Assembly: GCF_021155765.1 (NCBI RefSeq)
Contig: NC_060106.1
Span: 11,868,031 to 11,932,030, forward strand
Length of the DNA: 64,000 nt
Direction: 5' to 3'
DNA from: Diprion similis
Taxonomy: Eukaryota > Arthropoda > Insecta > Hymenoptera > Diprionidae
Shown here one piece after another: positions 29,359 through 41,015 of the stretch. How positions within the stretch are numbered: the stretch's first letter is position 1; every line of letters begins with the position of its first letter. The translations under genes and the position numbers were made by a program. The notes under the pieces are model-generated. The model was not told the origin of the DNA, did no database searches, and saw only the letters and a list, made by a program, of their open reading frames with translations.

Positions 29359-30958
29359 CTACATTGTTGAATAGTTCCGAGATAGTAGATCTTCGACCAG
29401 ATTTCTGAGATCCTTACGTCTTGCCTTTTCTAATGCATCCTTCAAGTTCTTCGGCCAGTAAGGCAAATCACTTTTGTCAGCAAATATCTTCAAAGCTGCG
29501 AAGGCTTTTTCTTTGGTCTCAGAATTGAACTGTGCATCAATTTGGTCAATGTCAGCCTCCCTGACATCGAGATATCTGGCCACATCACGCCATGATTTGC
29601 CCAATGCTTCACTTACTCTATGGAACACTATAATTGCAAATACAATTAATTTTTTGCATGTGCACTCAGAGCAATTTAGTTTAAATTCAAGTACGGTATT
29701 GCAACAAAATCTTACCCATATACATAATTCTCTGTTGGTCATGTGGCAGAGTTTGTAAATTTGAAGAATACATCACAGGGTCAGACGTGGCTGAATACAA
29801 TTGATATTTTTCTCTTTCTGCAGTGCTTTGTATTTCAGTTTTTTTGTTCAGATTGTTTCCAGCATATGAATTTCTAGATCCTTCAGCAAGACCAGGATTA
29901 ACGACTTGTGAGGGTGGAGCAGATGGTTCAGGTATATAATACACTGAATGTGGCAAGAAACCATAAAAAATACATAATATTGACAGAATGATAACGGAAA
30001 GTAGAATACTTAAGACTATCAGAGTTCGGCTTTTTTGAGCAAACTGTCTCAGTTTTTTTTGTTCTTTATTAAAATGTTCTTTGGACTTTGACTGTATTGG
30101 AGAATGACCTGATGATGTATCGGCAACATGAGATGAGCAAGTGGTTGGAGGCATATGCGACTGAGGTGTTGGAAGCAAAGGTATGTTAGAATGAGTCTCA
30201 GGCAGGTTTAATTCTTCTGTTATGGGCAGATATATTTCAGACTTAATTTTGTCATTTTCTGATATTAAGGTAGCAGTAACTGTGGTGCCGGAAATAACGC
30301 GTGGAATTAAATTGCCCTTTTCGTGTGACATAACACGTAAGTTGTGATCATTGTTTGTTTCTTGTGTATCATTATTGTTGAAATTCAGATAATTTACAAA
30401 AGAAACATTATGATTTCCAAAATCCATGTGTGAACATATCGATACTAGAGAATTATTGGAATCACTTGAGTCATCAGCAGTTGTAATAGTAAGTGGAGAT
30501 TCAGGGGGAAATGCGTATTTGACAAAAGATTGAAATTGTGGTTCTCTAGGACAGTGTCTGCGACTGAAATTTTTAGGTGAAGAGAGATTATTGATAATCT
30601 TGTTTCCTTGATAACACTCACCATTCAAAAACTCGTACAAATTAGTTTCAGGTGGATACGGAGTGTAGTTTTTCAGCCGAGCCGTGTACATATCAAATTT
30701 TGTGTTAATCATCGAATGATGGGGAAATCTTTGCGCAATATCCTTCAACAGTTGTATTTTATCATAACGGATCACCCCTCTTTTCTCAAGAACTCTGATC
30801 AGTTGTTCAATATTTTCAATAGACTCAAGTGTCCTTACAGAATTTATGGCTTCACGATGACGAATCTTTAAAGCAATCACATCTGATCGCGTTAGATAAA
30901 GTTTTGCTTCACTGAGAAATTCTTTCCTGAGTGCTACGTAATGCTTGTACTGCTCCAT
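29359..30958 (-). CDS. Death-effector-domain / transmembrane / death-domain protein
   Basis: Minus exons 30958-29716 and 29627-29359 sum to 1512 nt, or 503 aa, with phase-1 GT-AG splicing. Residues ~6-97 look like a death effector domain, a six-helix bundle with LIRVLEKRGVIRYDKIQLL and LKDIAQRFPHH in the usual helix 4-5 positions. A Ser/Asn/Thr-rich linker follows, with FADD-unlike length (~210 aa). Residues 312-334 are a strongly hydrophobic segment (TLIVLSILLSVIILSILC) preceded by KKLRQFAQKSR. A Pro-rich stretch leads to a C-terminal death domain at ~418-503 (ALGKSWRDVARYL, DIDQID, LKDALEKARRKDL). FADD has the same DED-DD order but is soluble and about 210-240 aa. A role as an adaptor in apoptosis or Imd/Dredd-type immunity is inferred, not shown. 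Whether it replaces or accompanies FADD is unknown. Confidence 0.8.
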
Positions 30959-31399
30959 AACTACTTTGCCTTTAAACCAAGGTATTAAAAATCAGAATAT
31001 ATATCTGTTTACTCAGTAACTGAGTGATTCCCCTGCTATAGATGTATGTTCCACCTTCGCTCCCTATTGCCAACACCTCATACTACATAACCTCAGCTGC
31101 TACCACAGACAACTTATAGGACCGCTACCACCTCATATGATGATGTGATCCATGATCTGATCATTGTTTTAAGTATTTGTGGTTTATCTCCTAACACATT
31201 TTCATCGTCCATTTATCTCTGAGTTCACCGTATTCTCTTTAATTCCGGGTTCTTGATGAATTTGTGACGTCAATTTGCATTCTTGACAGGGCAACATTGA
31301 CACCCAAATATCTGATAATATTTTACGTCAGACACATCGTTGAATCAAGATATATGCGTCTCTTCAGTCAACGGATGGATGCGTCCCGAAACTGGCTGC

Positions 31400-31509
31400 A
31401 CTAAAAACTCTCTAGTCAAAAAAAGACAGAGCTAGTCACAAATTTGGCAGCGCAAAAGAGATAAAAGATGGTCGACGGCACTGGTAGCTAATTTCGGAAC
31501 GCACTCTAC
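31400..31509. repeat. Dispersed block, copy A (upstream of DED-TM-DD gene)
   Basis: This block aligns with 59467-59583 over its whole length. Shared words include CACTAAAAACT, GGCAGCG, AAAAGAGATAAAA and GGAACGCAC, in the same order and orientation. By eye, about four bases in five match, with one insertion of roughly ten bases in the other copy. It lies about 440 bp upstream of the gene's start codon. Confidence 0.85.
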
Positions 31510-32199
31510 ACATTTACTAATATGCGAAAACGAGAAGCCAGTGGGATACTTTCGGTGCAGTACACGGAGATAGAAAGAATGCAGTATGTACATATTATTA
31601 CGAAAGATGTTTATTCTTTTGGATTAATCAGAAATGTGCTCCTGGATGTGCCCTCATCTGGTCTGGTCATGATTTCAGCGATCCCGCAAGGGCGCGCAGT
31701 GTATAGGGTAACCTATAGGGGTAACCATCGCTAAATTTTACGGTTTGCGATAAATTCCCTAGTGAGACGCACTCATGTCGGATTGGCGATGGCAGCACTG
31801 ATTATCGGGATGATATACACGTAGGTTGTTGGTCGACGACCACGTCTGGCACTCCTAAGCAGCCGGTGCCGCCTTACCGCTCCCCAGACCCCACGCCGAC
31901 GCCAGTTCCCCGCGGATCGTCGATGCGTGAGAGTGGAAGTGACCGGTGCGAACGAGGAACCCGGGGGTTTGATGTGAGAAGAATAGTGCGGATTGACGTT
32001 CGAAGCACAGTTGAAAACTTGCTCCTTTCCTGCGCAGGTCGAGGAGAGGCTGTGCTCTCAAATATAACGGGAGGAAGATATCGCGTATTTATTTATTTAT
32101 TGATTCGTGAAAGATTCCGGACAAACCCAAACCGCATCGCACCGCACCGCTCATCGCGCGCTCACCGTGTGACAGATTCTCTACACCGGCTTACGCATG

Positions 32200-32395
32200 A
32201 ATGGCCTACATCCAGCCGGCGCGAACTAGTCACAAATTCCTAACTAGTCAAGAAATATAACGTCGAAAACGTGACGGCGTGTGAGAGCGACTCGACGTTT
32301 TCCGGAATTACGTATACATTCGACGATAAACAAACGGAAGAGGACGACGAAGAGAAAATACCGAAAATAATTGAATTTCGAAAAATAATATACAA
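32200..32395 (+). promoter_or_regulatory. Possible first (non-coding) exon of Baldspot
   Basis: A donor match (ACAA then GTAAGTG) ends at 32395 downstream of a GC-rich region. A matching acceptor (ATCCCCGCAG) ends at 33530, which would give a second leader exon from 33531 to the start codon at 33612. The splice motifs are seen; the transcript is inferred, and the upstream boundary is arbitrary. Confidence 0.35.
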
Positions 32396-33237
32396 GTAAG
32401 TGATTTAACTTTCAGTTTCAGTGAACATCATTTCTCGATAATCAGAATTGTGGCGATCTCTCATTCAGTGATTAATTTACCGCCACGTGAAAACTCGAGG
32501 TGAAATGAAGCGTCTTCTCAAGCATCGTTACTGCCATGCTTGTATACCCGATTTATTCACATTCTAAATTACACTCATGATACCTCGCGAGATAATCTAT
32601 TAACTCATTACATACATACATGCGTACATACGTGTACACACATGTGTGTCATTTCCTATATGTATATCTAGAAGGCTAGCGATTACAGTGTAATTTATTC
32701 TACGAACGATAGAACATGTGGAGTGACAATACATACACTCTAGGTATATTGTATGTACCAGTGCAATGCACAAGCAATGCATAAGTAATGCATGTACTAA
32801 GCGAGAGGTGAAACAACTTATTTCTGTGTCAAAAATACAGTTGCCAGTGACTGATTAGTCGAGGCGGAGAGAAAACAGTTACACACGCCTCGACGAGCTC
32901 CGAAAACGACGACGCGTTCCACATCGACGACAGACGACGATCACAAGACTTAATTTATTAAATACGAGCCCCAGTTTTCGACAAACAGTCGTTATAATAA
33001 TTTTTGTCAATAAAACAGCAAAGAGTGATCATTTCGGTTTGTTTACACACAGCTCTTACGTAATAATACGTCGTGTTATGCTTGTCCGCTCAAATAATCG
33101 AACACGCGAAACGTGCACGTATAACAAACGACAGTCGGAATTGTTACAGAGAATTTTCCCTATAACTCTGTTTCCTTGCATATATACATATAATGCAACG
33201 ATGTATCTTTTAAACGGGAATAGGTTGTGTCATTGAT

Positions 33238-33265
33238 GGGGGGGGGGGGGGGGGGGGGGGGGGGG
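33238..33265 (+). repeat. Poly-G run of 28 bases
   Basis: An uninterrupted run of 28 G follows GAT and is followed by AGCG and an A-rich stretch. It lies in the presumed Baldspot leader intron. It could form G-quadruplex DNA, and its exact length is uncertain because sequencing through such runs is error-prone. Confidence 0.9.
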
Positions 33266-33611
33266 AGCGAAAAAAAATTACGAAATCTGTTTGTCAGTTG
33301 TTACCTCGCGGTAGCGTGTATGCACATATGCACATTATTACGTGCATAAACATACTTTGGCTGCAGTGAATTGCGCCGATTCTGCATCAGGTTACGGTGT
33401 TGGCATGATGATAAATAATCGTGTGCATGAGAGACGGTTTTGTGTTATCCGTAAGTCGAGGTACACATTCCGCGGGTGGACGCACCTGCCTAACGATAAC
33501 GACTCTTGTCATCCCCGCAGAATCATCCGTACATTGGGAGACCAGGAGGACGTGGGCTAAGACAGAAAGCCCTGGACTTGAGGAGGATACGCACTCGAAA
33601 GAGAAGGAAAG

Positions 33612-34366
33612 ATGAATAAAATGGACTACATGGAGGTTACGCTGCCCAATTACTCCTACGTGTTCAACTTCGAGGAGGAATTCATTCACCAAGACACCAG
33701 AGTCTGGATGATGAATAATTGGACGAATTGCTTCTACTACTGCGGCATTTACATGATCCTCATATTTGGCGGTCAGCACTTTATGGCCAGTCGACCTAAG
33801 TACGAACTCCGGGGCGTACTCAGCCTTTGGAATACTTTACTCGCCTCCTTTTCGATCATTGGATTCACGAGAACCGCCCCCGAACTTATCCACGTGCTCA
33901 GGAATTACGGGCTTTATCACAGCGTCTGTATACCGAGGTATGTATGTAGTGCAAGCCCCGATTTATTCTTGATTCATTATTAAAATCCCCCTAAATCTTC
34001 CCTCTGTATGAGAATTTTCCTCTTTGATCGTTAAATATGAAATACAATTGCTCATTTATCCTGCACTTAATTATCATTTGGTACATTGCTCTTCGTATTC
34101 GTTGGACAGAATCGTTCTTTAAAAAAAAGTAAAAGTGGTAATTATGATAAATGAAAGAAATGATTGTAACTCCAGCAATTTTTGCGATTTCGTGCCACGT
34201 ATTTCATTTGCCAATAATACTCGCGATGTATTTTTCTCGAAGATTATATTTATCTTTTGTATAAATAGGTGCTTATGAGTGTGAAAATGTCTCACGATGC
34301 TCGTTCTAAATAATAATTTTGCTCATTAGATGCTAAGCTTCTTCTACTCGTGTCGTTATAATTGAT

Positions 34367-34398
<32 letters not shown>

Positions 34399-37006
34399 CG
34401 TATATGTATATGTATATGTATTCCTAATGAGATGAATATCTCTATTTCGTTCGGACAACAGGCAGGTGATAAATGATTGTAAATTATTTATAGGGTAAAA
34501 TCATCATCTTTTTCGCATCCTGATTACGAAGTCGCGTCAGTATTACGCGGACAGAATGATGACATGTGTTGTGTTGAAACGTCGATAAGTACAGTTTATC
34601 AAGTTTGAAAAATACCATGCATGGTAAATCGAATAGCTCGTGATTGTTTAAAATTTAAACCAATTTACATACGAAATGTCTAGTAGGTGAATTTCATTTC
34701 ACCTTTAAATGCAAATACTTTTGCAGTGGCTCTGATTTAAAAGTATAAATGCATTTTTAGAATAATCGCTTAACCTTCCGCTGTCACCTGGGGTCGATAC
34801 GACCCCAGAAACTAATACATTCCTTACGGGACAAAAAATAACAGAGACCGTGAAGAGTTAACACTTATAACGTAGGATAGAAAGAAGCAATTCGTCGTTT
34901 TTTTGCTTGTAAAAAATCGTTAATTCAGTATTAATTGCCCGATAAACGCGCAACGTTTAAAACTGTCTTAATTGTACATCAACCATTTTTCTTGTTCTGG
35001 ACATACGTTAATAAATGGGCTATAAAGTAATTTTCAACAAGTTATTGCATTGCAAATAACTAAGAAAATTTTGAAGATCAACCGGGATACGAGAAGTAGT
35101 TGACCGGAAATTGGTATTTGCCGCAGCAACACTTTCTTTCTGTCTGTACATTTTTTTTTTTTTGTTACAAAATGTCATCGGATTTCTGCTGAACACCAAC
35201 AATCGTCGAGCAAATCGTCGGTATATTTTTGGCAGATGACTCGAAATCATCTTTTGCGTTATAGAAATTGTAATTGATTCATCGGCAGTTTATATAGGTA
35301 AAAGCAATCTATGCCTGACGTCATTAAATTAACATTGAAATCATCTGCACCAGTGGGACGTCCGATCGTTTGGAAATTCAACATCCCGGACCTTAAATCC
35401 ATTGAGATAAACATATGCAGAATGCATTGAAGTGTTTGAGTCTATGATAAACGAACATACGTAACGAGTTAGTGTCCAAACCAATGTATTACGTTTGTAC
35501 GGAATAAAATTAACAACTCTTCACTGGTGTAGAGTTATCTATTCGTCAAAAGGCCGGATGGATCTATAGTACATACTACTATGACACAGTTTTTGTAAAA
35601 TTGTACATCTGCTTCTGTCAGAATTTCGGTTTTTGAAATTGAAAGAATAAAAGAAGAAAAGTTGTCTCGTTCAGTCTTTACGACGATCATGAATATTCAA
35701 CGTTTAGAAACAAGTTTTTCGAATTCCGATCGCGTTTTCTTCGGAATAATTAATTCATCAAGTAATAAATGATACGTGGTACCGATTATGTCTCCCGGTA
35801 GATGGTAATTTTCCAATTTGAAAAGCATGTAATTCACTGGACTAACTGTGAATATTTTTAAATCACCACATGAAACAAATTACAGTTAGCCACTCATGTA
35901 GTTCATTTGAGGAATTTAACCACGTTAAATAGTAACTTACCTGTTTTCACCATGGATTTATACCTCGGATGAAAGTAAAATTAACGCTCATGTATAAAAT
36001 TCTACGATAATCTTGTGATCGTGGAAGATTCGAATTTCCTTCACCTGTCCAGGTGTGAATATTCCGGTATAATTACGAACGAAATTTTATACCGAGTATG
36101 CATTTTGTTCCAATGAAAGTAGGTATTACGTAACTCGATTATATTGCAGGTGAATATTTCAAGGTTGGATAGTCTTACTCTTTGCCATGCCTACAACGCC
36201 CAGTGGAAAAAGTAAAATCGATCTGTAACGCAAGTTTAAAACATTGTATGCAAGCAATAGAGTGTCGAACTATCGCATCTATACGAGCATATATTAACTC
36301 ATCCAATAGCTCGCGAGAAATTTTATATTATATTATATTATATCGTCAGCGAATACAAATTGAAAGGAGTATGAAATCATTGCTAACAAAGTGAGGAGAT
36401 TAAAATTTATGAGCTTCGTAATGTCTGTGTTGCAGCTTCATCGAGCAAGACCGAGTCTCCGGCTTCTGGACCTGGATGTTCGTCTTGTCGAAGCTGCCCG
36501 AGCTCGGCGACACGGTGTTCATAGTTCTCCGCAAGCAGCCGCTGATATTCCTCCACTGGTACCACCACATAACCGTCCTCCTCTACTCGTGGTTCTCCTA
36601 CACCGAGTACACGGCGTCAGCTAGATGGTTTGTCGTGATGAACTACTGCGTCCACTCGATAATGTACTCGTACTACGCGCTGAGGGCGATGCGATATTCG
36701 CCACCGAAATGGATATCGATGGTGATCACCACCCTCCAGCTGACGCAAATGATCGTCGGATGCGCGATCAATGTCTGGGCTCATCAATACCTCGAGAGCG
36801 GACAAGCCGAGTGTCACATATCGAGGGTCAACATCAAGCTCAGTCTTATGATGTACTTCAGCTACTTCGTACTCTTCGCGAGATTCTTCCACAAGGCCTA
36901 CCTCGGCGGTAAGAGCTCGTCGAAATCTGGAAAGAAGATTTACGCCAACGGGAACGGCCACATCGCGGCGGCGGATTACAGCAACGAGAAGCTTAAAGCT
37001 AACTAA
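33612..37006 (+). CDS. Baldspot: Very-long-chain fatty acid elongase, ELOVL6 / Baldspot
   Basis: This ER membrane condensing enzyme extends C16 acyl-CoA with malonyl-CoA. Drosophila Baldspot is needed in spermatogenesis and modulates ER stress. Exons 33612-33937 and 36436-37006 sum to 897 nt, or 298 aa, joined across a 2.5-kb intron in phase 2. The start MNKMDYMEV sits in a good context (AAAGATGA), with a second Met at position 4. Hallmarks in order: WTNCFYYCGIYMI, TAPELIHVLRNYGL, KLPELGDT (128-135), the catalytic HxxHH box HWYHH (149-153), MNYCVHSIMYSYY and LQLTQM, with several hydrophobic segments. The C-terminus KLKAN fits a KxKxx ER-retrieval signal. The sequence is closer to Baldspot than to other insect elongases. 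AATAAA at 37354-37359 could end the transcript. Confidence 0.97.
34371..34420. repeat. (TA)n / TATATG microsatellite in Baldspot intron
   Basis: About fourteen TA units are followed by TATATG units. This is seen directly. Confidence 0.85.
34770..34861. mobile_element. 92-bp TTAA-flanked mini-MITE in Baldspot intron
   Basis: The segment begins and ends in TTAA, the target site of piggyBac-type transposons. The ends TTAACCTTCCGCTGTC and (reverse complement) TTAACTCTTCACGGTC are imperfect inverted copies. A 21-base near-perfect palindrome (arms CTGGGGTCG and CGACCCCAG) lies just inside the left end at 34788-34808. Its size, TTAA flanks and palindrome suggest a non-autonomous element. No transposase is present. 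Confidence 0.5.
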
Positions 37007-37168
37007 GGAAGATACTCTTTAAAATTGTTAATTTTCCCACGTTTTTTACCGGTGGGAACGGAACGGGAGCGATGAGAGGGCGGGAGGGAGGAGGTGGGTG
37101 GTTAGGGTCGAATTGATGATCGGCTACGATTCTGCGTGAGACCCGTTGTGCGGAGAGCTTCCGGATAA

Positions 37169-37219
37169 AGAGAGAGAGTGAGAGAGAATGAGAATGAGAA
37201 TGAGAATGAGAATGAGAAT
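37169..37219. repeat. GA tract followed by GAATGA hexamer repeat
   Basis: A GA dinucleotide run passes into about six copies of GAATGA within the probable Baldspot 3' UTR. It is seen directly. Confidence 0.85.
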
Positions 37220-37353
37220 GTGTCGTACGCAAATTTGAACGAAAACAAATTCGTTTTCACCTTTGCGTGCGAGTTATACGCGCATATACTGTATACAGTG
37301 TTGTTTTAGGGTGAGTTGATTTTCACCTTTTATTTATAATTTTTTTTGGGATA

Positions 37354-37359
37354 AATAAA
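37354..37359 (+). promoter_or_regulatory. Candidate Baldspot polyadenylation signal
   Basis: AATAAA lies about 350 bases after the Baldspot stop codon. Its use is inferred. Confidence 0.35.
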
Positions 37360-38729
37360 TTGTCAATTCAGAGCTACGTGATACGTGATACATATCTTTT
37401 TTTACCCTCTTGTTTATGTCCTTTATGTGTATACATACAGTATCGATTTATTTGTTATTTTTACTAATCACTCTTTCTTCACTAAGTGCCGTCATTTTTT
37501 CTCCTGTTTTCTCCTTCACATGTTTGTTTGTCTCTTATATTTTTGATATGTAACGTTTGTGATTCAACACCGATGTATATAAAATATTTTCAAACGAGCC
37601 TCGGTAATCGGGTAGAATATTGGAAATTTTCAAATTCAGACTTAAAAATATCAAATTTGCGGTCAGTAAACAAAACGTTGATTGTCACTGATAATTTTAT
37701 ACGGATAGTTTGTCGCATACGAAATAACGTCCTCGATTAATATCCACTCTACTTTACTGATCTGAGGATATACCTGCCACTATTTTCTTATATGTGATAT
37801 ACATCGGAATAGGTTTTGGTTTAAATTACTTTTTTCATCACCGACGATAGATAGCTCGGGAATGAAAATGTTTCCGAAAACTCTCACAAACGGTGAATTT
37901 TTAAGAGTGAAAGTTTTCAATAAACCGCTGCGTTATTATACCTTCGAGTCTTCCTTGACATCATTATTCTCAATAGTATAATGGAACGCGAAAGTTGAAA
38001 CTATGCATCCAGTCACGCATTATTTTCAAATTATCTGGAAGACTATACTGACTCTGAGTTCTAGCGAATTAACACTTTTAAAAATTACGTGAAAAAAATT
38101 ATATCGCAATCCTAGTAGTCTGAAAGACATGCGAATGGAAAATTCGTGAAATTTGGAAGATTGATGCACGATGGTTTCTTTTTTTATACTTAAGGGGGAG
38201 TGAGAGCGAAAAAACTATGTCACTCGCATCACGTAGCTATTCCCTCGATGATACCGTCAATAATTTCTCTGGCGTTTAAACCATCAACGAACACATGGAC
38301 GTGAACAAAGTTAGCGTACCGAAGATTTAATTAACGATACCATATCTTTTTGGTTGAAGGAAAAACAGTGATAATATTAACAGTAATTTTTCAAAGCTAA
38401 TCGTAATTTGGTTTTTTTTTTTCTTCTTTTTTCTTACTACTTTTTGTAAAATCTTATCAATATTATGAGAATTTCTCTATATATTTTTGTCGGCCTTTCT
38501 TCAATGTTTTCGAGAAATTCCGACGGACGAAGCGGAATATTTTCAATTTGAAACTCGTTATACGTTATGCCGGTTTTAGGTGTTTTGAGTTATTTGTATA
38601 CTGTGTGCACAGTGTATTTATTACAAACACGCTGCATACGCGGGCAAATAATATATAATAAATAACCATTTGTATAAATTACGTGGACTTGTTCCGAATT
38701 ACGTGCGCAATCTCACGAAAACACGATCT

Positions 38730-38795
38730 TATATAATATATATAGTATTATATAATATATATATATATATATAGTATAATATAATATACATAGTA
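38730..38795. repeat. TA-rich simple repeat
   Basis: TATATAATA-type units in an interrupted TA run, seen directly. Confidence 0.75.
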
Positions 38796-40207
38796 ATATT
38801 GTATTGCCCAAAAGAAAAAAAAAAAGTCCAAAACGTTGTTGTTGCCGTAGCTACTTAAGGTACCTAAAGTAAATTGCGCGTGACGTCATAACGAGAGGAG
38901 TTTATTATAGGTTTAGGTGTTATATTATACAAAAAAAGAAGCCGCGATTCTTGTTATTGGTATCGCCTTCGAGATAATAAAGAAAGTATATATTAGAAAA
39001 GTGAAAAGTTAGAAAACGTAGGAAAAAGCGAAAACCAGACAAGTTTATGCACATGTATATGAAATTCTTACCTGTCCTGTTTCTCGCACACTATTACTTA
39101 TTGTACAGGTTTTCATTTTCAAACGCTCAAAATCACACAATTATTTCATTTATAAAGAATAAACGCTGAAGATGACATTCAGAAAAGTACAATGCACTCG
39201 TCGATTCTTTACCTATAGAATTACAAACGATAATTTCAACAATGCATTGATGATCCGACATACATGTAATATACACACACTTGTAATGAATGGAAAATAT
39301 TAATAATAATTGCGTGAATCTTGGTAAACGGAGACAAATGATTGACGAAAAAATGAAAATTATAACTATGGGAAAAAAATATAATTCCAAGCACAAAGTT
39401 GATTACAATTGGGTGAAAAAGGGATATCAATAAAATCAATTAAACAGGCGATATCGTCACGAGTATGAGCTTATCTTCTTTAAACGCACGTGCAGCGTAT
39501 CAGTATACAAATGTATAAAGTTGTGCGTACATGATATGTGATATATTCGGGGTCGTTGATTACATCGACCGAATAACTATTACCATTATTATTGTTCTCG
39601 CCTACGATAATATGATTAAACTTCTCGATTACTTGTAAATTTTAACCCAATACGTCTGTATTATTCCTTTTTTTGATTTTCTATGTGTGTGTGTGTGTGA
39701 TTAAAGTTATTTTACGACAGAAATTCTTTTCCGCTGTCAAAGATGATTTTTTCCCCGTTACATTCACATGATGTATACATATACGTGCATACACGCATGC
39801 ATACAGTGTATACGGGTTTTCGAGAAACTTGTGACTTCCCTCAGACGAACTGATTCATGGAATTAATTATTTATATATGACACGCTGCTGCGTCAGTTTG
39901 ACGTATGCATCGAAGCCTTCGGCATGGATCCAGAATTCGATCATTTCCCCGCCATGTCGGTTTTAATTTGTGCTCTTACCTTTCCATGACGAGAAAATGG
40001 GTTTCGTCTAACCAAGCTTAACGCTGCGAACGACGTGCTGCGAAATCATGGAAAAATTACAATTTCCTGGCATAATAAACGGGCGATGATTTGATGTTAA
40101 TCTTGAACCGCAAAATGACTCGGCTTATTCATCCTGACCAAACCAGCAAATGAATCATGATGGCGCACTTAGGAGAAAATAGAAATTTGATGAGTATTAT
40201 AACAATA

Positions 40208-40221
40208 ATATACATATATAT

Positions 40222-40261
<40 letters not shown>

Positions 40262-40262
40262 A
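40208..40262. repeat. (TA)n microsatellite
   Basis: A TA run with a few ACATA interruptions, seen directly. Confidence 0.85.
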
Positions 40263-40743
40263 CACATATTAATGTATAATATTCACAGTACAAGCACCCC
40301 GCATTTCCGCAGCTTGTTTACGTTGTGCCGTAATGCTTGCGTATTAACGCAGGTGAGCGAACAGAGTACTCTGTAGAGTGCAAATAGGTACACAGTTTTT
40401 AGCATCGTGAATTGAGGAAATTTTTCCATCTCGAAAAAAGCCCACGTGTAATGGGCGCAAGTATTGCGTAACTATCCTGACATACGGTTACATAATATAA
40501 ATGGTGGGTAAAACGTCAATCCGCCAATTACGTTCAAAAACAAAAAATCACGAAGATGAATCGAGGCTTGCAAAATGGTATTAACGAAACGTCCAGCTGA
40601 CGCAAAACCGCAAAGATTAGCGTCCCGAGTTTTTTACACTATATATTATATATTATTCTTTAAAACGCGGAGGGTGGCTTTCGCAGCTCAAAGGTTATAG
40701 AATAAGTTAGGCCTTCGTACGCAGGGGTGGAATGTACAGAGAA

Positions 40744-41015
40744 GGGGTGGTTCTGGGAAAGCGGGTTTGACGTCTACTTACAGCGACTAATTAGCGAATA
40801 ATTCACGCGTCGATAAAGTCTCAAACTTCGGGTCGTCGCGGAAACTGTTTAATTTTTCGAAGTCGGGGGTGGTTTCGGGAAAGTCGGAATAACGTCTATT
40901 GGCAGCGACTAATTAGCGGATAATTCAAGGGTCAATACATCGACAAATTTAGGGGTAACGAAACTGATGTCAATCGACAGCGATTAATTATCGAATAAAT
41001 CACGCGTTGGAATTT
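40744..41015. repeat. Imperfect tandem repeat with CTAATTAG cores
   Basis: A unit containing GGGTGGTT-x-GGGAAAG, then GACGTCTA, then CAGCGACTAATTAGCG followed by ATAATTCACGCGT, occurs fully at about 40745-40812 and 40866-40935. A partial third copy lies at about 40970-41010. The CAGCGA(C/T)TAATTA cores lie at 40781, 40903 and 40978. Spacings of 122 and 75 bases show a degenerate array and not a fresh satellite. The core CTAATTAG is a palindrome of the homeodomain type. Confidence 0.75.

Larger units (their letters stand above)
30959..33611. other. Head-to-head region of DED-TM-DD gene and Baldspot
   Basis: This contains a block at 31400-31509 shared with 59467-59583 and a GC-rich stretch at about 31820-32300. 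Possible Baldspot leader exons are described separately. A 28-base G run lies in the presumed leader intron. Short frames at 31522-31734, 31866-32243 and 33342-33560 have no family features. Confidence 0.5.

Noticed and set aside
33387-33779. 130-codon minus-strand frame
   Set aside because: It is antisense to the first Baldspot coding exon and its leader, with no family features.
36617-36961. 114-codon minus-strand and other frames over Baldspot exon 2
   Set aside because: They are shadow frames of a conserved GC-richer coding exon.
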